From: Planctomycetota bacterium
GTDB taxonomy: Bacteria; Planctomycetota; Phycisphaerae; Phycisphaerales; SM1A02
Direction: 5' to 3'
DNA: 5,122 nucleotides
NCBI GenBank assembly: GCA_022567855.1
Contig: JADFGE010000242.1
Span: forward strand, 1 to 5,122
Made by a program: the position numbers and the translations under genes. Shown piece by piece: positions 1-4,569 of this stretch. The notes beneath the pieces were generated by a model that saw only the letters and a program-made list of their open reading frames with translations, made no database searches and was not told where the DNA came from. How positions within the stretch are numbered: position 1 is the first letter of the stretch; each line of letters opens with the position of its first letter.

Positions 1-474
1 CAGTACCTGATCGAGTGGCTATCCACGTCGCAACCAGATGTCTTCCCTACGAGCGTTGCCGAGTCGACGAGAGACCCAAAGACAATCGCTGAGCTGTGGG
101 AGGACCATGGCCAAACCGTCGGGTTCCTGTGGGTAACCTTCTACGAAATTGTCGACTATTCGATCACTGTCGCGGAGGTACGCGACCTAGAGGTCAGCCC
201 CGAATTCCATCGCCGGGGCATTGGAACGCAGATGCTGGAGCATGCGGAAAACGTAGTAAGAAGTCATGGAGCTGACCTACTCCGCTCCGAGACGGAGACC
301 GCCAACGTTGCGTCTCAGAGGATGCACGAAAAATACGGTTTCGCCACGTACCATTTGCAATACGAGAAGCTCCTGACGGAACTGCCGCGGAAACGCTCGG
401 GTCGCGGGGCTTGCGTCTCGAACTTCTTCATTTGGCGACCCGACGGAGTGGGGAATGAGGCAGGCGGTGTTTGA
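1..474 (+). CDS. GNAT-family N-acetyltransferase, 5' end outside window
   Basis: The frame is open from base 1 to a TGA at 472-474, so the start lies upstream and 157 residues are visible. It is called a GNAT acetyltransferase, which moves an acetyl group from acetyl-CoA to an unidentified amine substrate. Motif A is seen at visible residues 60-78: a beta strand (VRDLEV) followed by the pyrophosphate-binding loop HRRGIGTQML. The usual first Gln/Arg of that loop is a His here. Motif B follows as NVASQRMHEKYGF at about residues 103-115. The GNAT fold appears to end near residue 128 (YEKLLTEL). The last ~29 residues (PRKRSGRGACVSN...) are Gly/Arg-rich and unlike a domain, so they may be a run-on past an older stop or reflect the same rearrangement as the next gene. 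Its stop overlaps the next gene's TTG start (TTGA). The family is fairly sure; the substrate is unknown. Confidence 0.8.
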   Translation, partial: QYLIEWLSTSQPDVFPTSVAESTRDPKTIAELWEDHGQTVGFLWVTFYEIVDYSITVAEVRDLEVSPEFHRRGIGTQMLEHAENVVRSHGADLLRSETETANVASQRMHEKYGFATYHLQYEKLLTELPRKRSGRGACVSNFFIWRPDGVGNEAGGV

Positions 475-1151
475 ACGTTAGAATGGATCGCCTTAGCAAA
501 CTGGTCTATCTGGTAGGGGGTCCCGTGGGCGCGGGCAAGACGACTGTCGCGCGAACGCAAGCGGAGCGGCTTCCCCTCGCGGCGCACATCGAGACTGGCG
601 ACGTGGTAGACGATCTGATCGCCGTTCCCGTCAAGACGGGCGAATGTTGGTACCTGCCCAGCGGGACGTGCCATGCCCTTGGGGCGGGGATCGTGGTGGC
701 GGAGATTCAGACCCCCAGCGACACGACCTTCCGGGTGTTTGACTGGGGGCGAACCGGCCGCGAGCTTCACATCTCCCAAGCCCTTGGGTGTATTCACTTC
801 GGCGCGCCGGCTGAGGAGGCCGAGCCGCCGGGGCTGCCGGTACAGGCGGCCGGGATGAAGACGACACCGTTGCTCAAGACCGGGCATTTCGTGATCGAGC
901 GGTTAGAGGCTTTCACGGACGCGGTCCTTCCCGTGGTAACCTCGGGATTACCGGTCGTGTGGATGATTCTGAATGGGCGGGCGCAAGTCGCGGCCTCGCA
1001 CGGTTCGTCCGATTCTATCGAGGTCGATTTGCCGATTGGTACCACGGCACTGATGCCGGCCGCGCTGGAGGACACTGTGGCTCGACTTGCGCCCGAGACC
1101 AGCCTGCTGCGCATCACGCTGCCTTCGCCCATGGAGGGTTTGATTGCGTGA
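471..1151 (+). CDS. Chimeric ORF: P-loop kinase N-terminus joined to C-terminal half of class I mannose-6-phosphate isomerase
   Basis: This 226-residue ORF joins two unrelated pieces. Residues 11-45 look like the start of a nucleotide-binding kinase: a hydrophobic strand, then a Walker A motif (GPVGAGKT, residues 17-24) and AERLPLAAHIETGD. From about residue 47 it reads as class I mannose-6-phosphate isomerase: VPVKTGECWYLPSGTCHALG, then EIQTPSDTTFRVFDWGR (residues 78-94) and RELHISQAL. A complete C-terminal beta-sandwich tail follows, ending in a typical LPIGTTALMPAALE stretch. Such isomerases interconvert fructose-6-P and mannose-6-P and are about 320 residues long. Here the first ~140 are missing, including the Gln-x-His and Glu metal ligands. 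Only the later ligand His (H68 in GTCHAL) remains, so catalysis is unlikely. TTG 471 overlaps the upstream stop; ATG 483 is the alternative start, and GAGG at 457-460 favours TTG. It may be a pseudogene, a new fusion or an assembly chimera. Both halves are recognised with good confidence; function is not. Confidence 0.75.
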   Translation: MNVRMDRLSKLVYLVGGPVGAGKTTVARTQAERLPLAAHIETGDVVDDLIAVPVKTGECWYLPSGTCHALGAGIVVAEIQTPSDTTFRVFDWGRTGRELHISQALGCIHFGAPAEEAEPPGLPVQAAGMKTTPLLKTGHFVIERLEAFTDAVLPVVTSGLPVVWMILNGRAQVAASHGSSDSIEVDLPIGTTALMPAALEDTVARLAPETSLLRITLPSPMEGLIA

Positions 1152-2371
1152 AAAGGCTGTGGACGTGGCAGTTCGTGATCGTCGCCGCCGTTGGCCACCT
1201 TTGTCTACACTCGGTCTGGGCGACGCAGCACCTCGTCTCGCCCGGCCAGGATTGGCAACAGCTTGCCGCTCGCGTGCGCCCCGGGGATGAGATCATTCTC
1301 ATGCCCGGCTGCCATCGCCCCGCCACCCTAAACCAGTTGCAGGGAACGCGGGGCAACCCCATCACCATCCGCGGACTTGATCCGAAGCGCCCGTCCATCA
1401 TCGAGGCCAGCCGGTACGGCCTCGTCCTGCATCAGCCGCAGCACGTCGTGATCGAGAACATCGTTATCACCGGTGCGACCATCTGCGGCCTGGTCGCCGA
1501 CGATCTGGCCTCCACTACGGCCCGGTTCCCCACGGCGTCGCCCCCTCCCACGCCGCGGAAGCCGTGGCGGGCCAATCTCGTCATTCGCAACATCACCATC
1601 AGTAACACGGGGCCGCAAGGCAAACGCCACGCCATTGAGCTCTCCGGGCTGCAGGACGTTCGCATCCATGATGTGCATATTGAAGGCTGGGGCGGCTCCG
1701 GCCTCGAGCTGATCGGGTGTCATGGCGTGTCCGTTGAGTCCTGCCGGTTTATCGCCGTGCAAGATTACAGCCAACTCCATGCCATCCAGATCCGCGCCGG
1801 CTCTGAGCGTGTCAATATCACGCAGTGTCACTTCCAAGGAATCGCCGAAGCTGTGGTCGTGGTCGGCGGGTTGAGCAAGCTCCAGGAGTTCCGCCCCGAA
1901 ATCCCACCCGACGCAGACTCACGGTCGCACTATGAGGCGCGCCACGTTCAACTGCAACGGTGCACGTTCCTGGGCGGGGCATGTCCGATTGTCCTGGCCC
2001 ACTGTGACGACACCCTCATGCGCAACAACACGTTCATTCGCCCACGCCATGCGGCGCTCTGCACGACCGCCGACCCGACCGACCATCGAATCGCCCCCAC
2101 CCGGCGAGCCATCTTCGGCGGCAACCTTCTCGTCTGGGAGCCCGGAGACCTCCGTCGCCTGGTCACTATCGCCCTCGCCGACGACGCTGAGAGCTTCGTG
2201 TTCGAGGAAAGCCTCTGGTGGTCAACAGAGCCCGCCGAACGACGAGCGCGGCTCGGCAAACTGCCCGGGGCGAGGCAGACGCCGCAGATCACCGATCTCG
2301 ACCCCAAGCTCGACGACGAGCTCAGGCCCACTGAGCCCAAGGCAGCCTATTTCGGCGCTAAGGCCCCATAA
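1148..2371 (+). CDS. Secreted right-handed parallel beta-helix protein, polysaccharide-lyase-like
   Basis: This 407-residue protein starts at GTG 1148, which overlaps the preceding TGA (GTGA) and suggests translational coupling. The frame is open further upstream, but this start places a classic signal peptide at residues 1-25: Lys-Arg, a hydrophobic core FVIVAAVGHLCL, and a cleavage site after SVWA. The mature N-terminus (GQDWQQLAARVRPGDEIILMPG, then GTRGNPITIRG at 66-76) matches the entry segment of pectate-lyase-like and PL6-like beta-helix proteins. Residues ~84-310 carry irregular helix rungs such as HVVIENIVITGA, LVIRNITISN, VRIHDVHIEGW, VSVESCRFIA and VNITQCHFQG. A Pro-rich insert (about 125-140) interrupts them. 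The C-terminal section (FGGNLLVWEPGDLRR... ESLWW) looks like the cap of planctomycete relatives. It probably acts outside the cytoplasm on a polysaccharide, but I cannot identify catalytic residues, so it could be a binding or structural protein. Nine Cys in the mature form are unusual. Confidence 0.85.
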   Translation: MKRLWTWQFVIVAAVGHLCLHSVWATQHLVSPGQDWQQLAARVRPGDEIILMPGCHRPATLNQLQGTRGNPITIRGLDPKRPSIIEASRYGLVLHQPQHVVIENIVITGATICGLVADDLASTTARFPTASPPPTPRKPWRANLVIRNITISNTGPQGKRHAIELSGLQDVRIHDVHIEGWGGSGLELIGCHGVSVESCRFIAVQDYSQLHAIQIRAGSERVNITQCHFQGIAEAVVVVGGLSKLQEFRPEIPPDADSRSHYEARHVQLQRCTFLGGACPIVLAHCDDTLMRNNTFIRPRHAALCTTADPTDHRIAPTRRAIFGGNLLVWEPGDLRRLVTIALADDAESFVFEESLWWSTEPAERRARLGKLPGARQTPQITDLDPKLDDELRPTEPKAAYFGAKAP

Positions 2372-2430
2372 CGGCCCGACCGGTTCAGCACGGCCCCCTC
2401 CGCCCGCCGAAAAACCCGGCCAAACACCAT

Positions 2431-2445
2431 AGATTCACGGAATCT
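2431..2445. repeat. Small perfect inverted repeat overlapping the candidate -35
   Basis: AGATTC (2431-2436) and GAATCT (2440-2445) are perfect inverted copies separated by ACG. The right arm contains most of the proposed -35 element GGAATC. It could be a regulator-binding site over the promoter, but a 6-bp arm can arise by chance. Confidence 0.3.
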
Positions 2446-2467
2446 CGCCTCGGTGGGCGCGGTCTTA
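2439..2467 (+). promoter_or_regulatory. Candidate ECF-type promoter of the sigma/anti-sigma operon
   Basis: GGAATC (2439-2444) is followed after 17 nt by GTCTTA (2462-2467). Counted another way, it is GGAAT, 18 nt, then GTC. This resembles the GGAAY-type -35 and GTY-type -10 elements used by many ECF sigma factors, including the SigR class (GGAAT-N18-GTT). A start near 2474 would give a ~60-nt leader before the sigma gene ATG. It fits autoregulation, which is common for ECF genes. The match was made by eye in GC-rich DNA, so confidence is modest. Confidence 0.35.
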
Positions 2468-2486
2468 CCTAAGGAAGGCCCCGGCG

Positions 2487-2511
2487 GCCGCGGACGATGC
2501 AGGACCGCGGC
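2487..2511 (+). other. GC-rich hairpin in the sigma gene leader
   Basis: GCCGCGG (2487-2493) pairs perfectly with CCGCGGC (2505-2511) around an 11-nt loop that contains AGGA. The hairpin ends 23 nt before the sigma ATG, inside the predicted leader. There is no T-run after it, so it is not an intrinsic terminator. A role in mRNA stability or translation is possible but unproven. Confidence 0.3.
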
Positions 2512-2534
2512 TACCCTTACCCGGAATCGCACCG

Positions 2535-3098
2535 ATGCCCAGCGCCTTATCTGAAACGAAACTCCGGGAGTGGATGCAAAAGGCCGGACCACGGCTCATC
2601 ACCCTCAGCGCATCTATCTGCCGCGACCGCCATCTGGCCGAGGAAGTCGTCCAGGAAGCGTTTGTCAAGCTTTGGCGCAAGCCCCCCGATGCGGGCGAAG
2701 TCGCGTTTACCTCCTGGCTGCGCCGTGTTGTGACCAATATGTCGATCAATACCCTGAAACGGACCCGACGGCCCGGACCGCTTCCGGAGTTCTCCGCCGA
2801 CCCCGCACTGCAAACAACGCACCGAGCGGAAGCGAGCCGCGATGTTGATGAAAGTCTTGAACGGGTCGATGCCGCGATCGACAAACTCGACGAGCCGAAG
2901 CGCGCCATCCTGGCCCTTCGTGCCTACGAGCAACTGAGCTACGAGGAAATCGCCGAGCACTTGAACATCCCGATCGGCACCGTCATGAGTCGGCTCAACC
3001 GTGCGCGAACCGCCTTGCTCGAAGAACTCACGCAGGATCTACAGCATCCCGAAGATGAGCCGCTCGTCTTTGATATCCGCAACTACAAGCGCGCGTAG
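2535..3098 (+). CDS. ECF-family RNA polymerase sigma factor
   Basis: This 187-residue protein directs RNA polymerase to specific promoters. The sigma-2 domain covers about residues 15-80: the core-binding helix reads AEEVVQEAFVKLWR (35-48), followed by the -10-recognition segment FTSWLRRVVTNMSINTLKRTRR. A linker of about 30 residues follows, then sigma-4 (about 112-166) with the helix-turn-helix LSYEEIAEHLNIPIGTV (134-150) and MSRLNRAR for -35 contact. There are no sigma-1 or sigma-3 regions, and the length is normal for the ECF class. A ~20-residue acidic/basic tail (HPEDEPLVFDIRNYKRA) extends past sigma-4. ATG 2535 is the first in-frame start; the upstream frame is open but has no ATG, GTG or TTG back to at least 2460. 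A weak GGAA lies 8 nt before it. Residue 14 (ATG 2574, after GGGAG) is an alternative start. The anti-sigma gene follows after 48 nt, forming the usual pair. The ECF subgroup and regulon are unknown. Confidence 0.95.
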   Translation: MPSALSETKLREWMQKAGPRLITLSASICRDRHLAEEVVQEAFVKLWRKPPDAGEVAFTSWLRRVVTNMSINTLKRTRRPGPLPEFSADPALQTTHRAEASRDVDESLERVDAAIDKLDEPKRAILALRAYEQLSYEEIAEHLNIPIGTVMSRLNRARTALLEELTQDLQHPEDEPLVFDIRNYKRA

Positions 3099-3146
3099 GA
3101 GCGCCAAAACCCGAACCCTTTCACGACACGGACAGACGAGAATCCC

Positions 3147-4109
3147 ATGGAATCACTGGACTGCACAGACATCAAGGCCTTGCTTTCGGGTTTGATCGAC
3201 GACCGGGTCGATCCCGCCTCCCGTCATCACGCCGAACGGCATCTTGCTGACTGCAAGTCCTGCCGCAAGCTGCTCGATCAAGCGGAAGCGGCCGAGGCGA
3301 TGGTGGCCGCGAGCATCGCCGCCCTCGGCGACGCCGAACCGCTCCCCGATCAGTTCGAATCCGCCGTTCTCGCCCGAACAATCTACGCCGATCGACATGG
3401 AGCGCACGGCCGCTTGATGAACTGGTTCGGCTGGCTGGCCGCGGCGGCCGCCTTGGCTTTGGCCGTTTCCATTTGGGTCATGGACCGCCGGACCATCTTG
3501 CGCGGACCGGCGCCGGAGTTCGCCCTCGCCGACCCCTATCAGGTCGGACCGGAAGTACGGTCGTATACGCGGGATGGGGTCGGATCCCCGGATGAGCGCT
3601 CGCTTGACTCAACCGTCGCCCTGGGCGGTAACACCACCCGAGTCCAACCGGCCAGCTACCGACCGGACCCGTCCTCGTTCATCGAGCTCAACCGGCTCTC
3701 CATGATGCCGTCGCGGTCTGGGCCCAGCGTCCAACGGACCGAGGCTCGGGCGGCTGGCCTGAGCCGGGCGCACGCATTGTCGCGCGATGATTCCGAAACC
3801 CTCGACGATGTGTCTCGCCTCATGATGATGCTGGCGCAATCCCCGGATCAGAGTTTCGTGGAAGTGGAACGGATACGCCGCATTGCCGAGTACGACCGTC
3901 TACTGCCTCGGCTGGCCCGGCTTCGGGCAAATCTTGCGCCCCAAGACCGGACCGCGGTGTTCGCCGCCGAGTCCGTGCTTTATCGAGTTGTCCGTGGCCC
4001 TTTGAGTATGGAGGACGTGCAGATTATGCGCGACGACGTCAGCCGGCTCGAACTGGCCCGCCGGCTTGAAGCGATCGGCAATCGCTGGTCACCCGCCTCG
4101 TCGCTCTAA
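3147..4109 (+). CDS. Membrane anti-sigma factor with zinc-binding (ZAS/zf-HC2) domain
   Basis: This 320-residue protein is the likely partner that holds the upstream sigma factor inactive at the membrane. The N-terminal domain shows H32-x3-C36-x2-C39 (HLADCKSC), the hallmark of zinc-containing anti-sigma factors. Cys6 lies 26 residues before His32, giving a full Cys-x25-His-x3-Cys-x2-Cys set, close in spacing to RsrA and ChrR. One transmembrane helix (about 94-112, WLAAAAALALAVSIWVM) follows, flanked by Arg-Arg-containing DRRT, which leaves residues ~113-320 outside by inference. That outer part starts with a Pro/Ser/Thr-rich disordered stretch (about 120-205), then a charged helical segment (about 216-318) with SRLMMMLAQ and YDRLLPRLARLRANL. 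I know no named domain for it. The tail is far longer than the minimal ~80-100-residue anti-sigma factors. The gene starts 48 nt after the sigma stop, with a weak ACGAGA as ribosome site. Release by zinc/thiol chemistry or by proteolysis cannot be told from sequence. Confidence 0.88.
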   Translation: MESLDCTDIKALLSGLIDDRVDPASRHHAERHLADCKSCRKLLDQAEAAEAMVAASIAALGDAEPLPDQFESAVLARTIYADRHGAHGRLMNWFGWLAAAAALALAVSIWVMDRRTILRGPAPEFALADPYQVGPEVRSYTRDGVGSPDERSLDSTVALGGNTTRVQPASYRPDPSSFIELNRLSMMPSRSGPSVQRTEARAAGLSRAHALSRDDSETLDDVSRLMMMLAQSPDQSFVEVERIRRIAEYDRLLPRLARLRANLAPQDRTAVFAAESVLYRVVRGPLSMEDVQIMRDDVSRLELARRLEAIGNRWSPASSL

Positions 4110-4140
4110 ATCTTCACGCCAAACTATTGCATTGCCTCGG

Positions 4141-4168
4141 TTGTCGGCGCCCGCGGGCACGCTACACT
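4141..4168 (+). promoter_or_regulatory. Possible housekeeping promoter giving a near-leaderless transcript
   Basis: TTGTCG (4141-4146), a 16-nt spacer and TACACT (4163-4168) resemble -35 and -10 boxes. The -10 ends only 8 nt before the ATG at 4177, so transcription would begin almost at the start codon. No Shine-Dalgarno is visible, which agrees with a leaderless message. TTGCAT (4127-4132) is a poorer alternative -35 because it is too far away. Confidence 0.35.
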
Positions 4169-4176
4169 TCCTGCTC

Positions 4177-4458
4177 ATGCGCATCCACTCGATCGAAGTC
4201 GCCCGGGCCTCTCAAGCGTACGGCCTGCGCCTGACGCACCGAACGCCGACCGCTCAATCGGTCTCACCGCCGTCGCCCCCAACACGCGCGCCGGATCAAC
4301 TCATTGCTGCATCGGTAAACCGGCGCGTCTCGTTCGAGGCGCACACACCTGCCAGTTCAACGCCCAAAGCCGCGCTGCAGCTTTACACCCGCGCTGCTGA
4401 CAAACTCGAAGCTGCCATCGGCGTCCAAGTCGGGCGAAGTATCGACCTCACCGGGTAA
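4177..4458 (+). CDS. Small protein of unknown function, 93 residues
   Basis: I do not recognise this gene. The chosen ATG gives MRIHSIEVARASQAYGLRLT, a plausible N-terminus; the frame is open back to an ATG at 4066, but that start would overlap the anti-sigma gene by 44 nt and add a basic, coding-unlikely leader. The protein has three parts: a short N-terminal segment (1-20), a low-complexity middle rich in Pro, Ser, Thr and Ala (22-65), and a compact C-terminal segment (68-93, LQLYTRAADKLEAAIGVQVG then RSIDLTG) that looks like an amphipathic helix with a defined end. There is no signal peptide, membrane helix or Cys. The pattern of two tidy ends around a disordered linker suggests a real short protein or adaptor rather than a random frame. 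It lies 67 nt after the anti-sigma gene and points at the convergent GH130 gene. It could be co-transcribed with the sigma operon or driven by its own promoter. Confidence 0.55.
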   Translation: MRIHSIEVARASQAYGLRLTHRTPTAQSVSPPSPPTRAPDQLIAASVNRRVSFEAHTPASSTPKAALQLYTRAADKLEAAIGVQVGRSIDLTG

Positions 4459-4480
4459 CGTTCGACAAGGTCACTCGTAC

Positions 4481-4506
4481 CATCCGCGGATGCATATCCG
4501 CGGGTG
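4481..4506. terminator. Hairpin 1 of a tandem pair between convergent genes
   Basis: CATCCGCGGAT (4481-4491) pairs with ATCCGCGGGTG (4496-4506) around a GCAT tetraloop, giving 11 bp with one T-G wobble. It starts 22 nt after the stop of the small gene and faces the GH130 gene from the other side. No T-run follows on either strand, so it is not a classic intrinsic terminator. It may act as a bidirectional transcription block or as a 3' mRNA end protector. Confidence 0.6.
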
Positions 4507-4507
4507 C

Positions 4508-4527
4508 CCGCACATATTCATGTGCGG
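4508..4527. terminator. Hairpin 2 of a tandem pair between convergent genes
   Basis: CCGCACAT (4508-4515) and ATGTGCGG (4520-4527) form a perfect 8-bp stem around the tetraloop ATTC. It begins one base after the end of hairpin 1, so the two could stack. Its sequence differs from hairpin 1, which means this is not a simple duplication. There is no T-run. The shared design (an 8-bp perfect core beginning CCGC, 4-nt loop) in a convergent gap supports a termination or RNA-end role. Confidence 0.55.
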
Positions 4528-4569
4528 CTAGGGAAGATACGGGGGTGGGCCGGCGCCTACCGAAGCGGC

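Noticed and set aside
315..887. 190-residue minus-strand ORF across the GNAT/chimera region
   Set aside because: Its product is Arg/Pro-rich with no family-like motif, and it lies opposite two recognisable coding frames; a GC-rich antisense shadow.
959..1147. Upstream extension of the beta-helix gene to an ATG at 959
   Set aside because: It would overlap the PMI-like frame by ~190 nt and bury the signal peptide; the GTG at 1148 puts the signal peptide at the N-terminus.
1328..1837. 169-residue minus-strand ORF inside the beta-helix gene
   Set aside because: It lies fully antisense to a gene with clear repeat structure, and its product is low in recognisable motifs.
1932..2432. 166-residue plus-strand ORF in another frame at the end of the beta-helix gene
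   Set aside because: It is rich in Ser, Pro, Arg and Thr as expected of an out-of-frame reading of GC-rich coding DNA, with no domain.
2497..2733. Small ORF starting upstream of and overlapping the sigma gene, considered as a leader peptide
   Set aside because: It continues 200 nt into the sigma gene in another frame, has no ribosome site and shows shadow-like composition.
3194..3213. GATCGAC / GTCGATC inverted repeat (7-bp arms) early in the anti-sigma gene
   Set aside because: It lies inside a well-supported coding frame, reads as ordinary codons for LIDDRVD, and has no partner element nearby.
4066..4176. Longer start for the small unknown gene
   Set aside because: The extra 37 residues are read mostly from the end of the anti-sigma gene and the intergenic gap, and look basic and non-coding.
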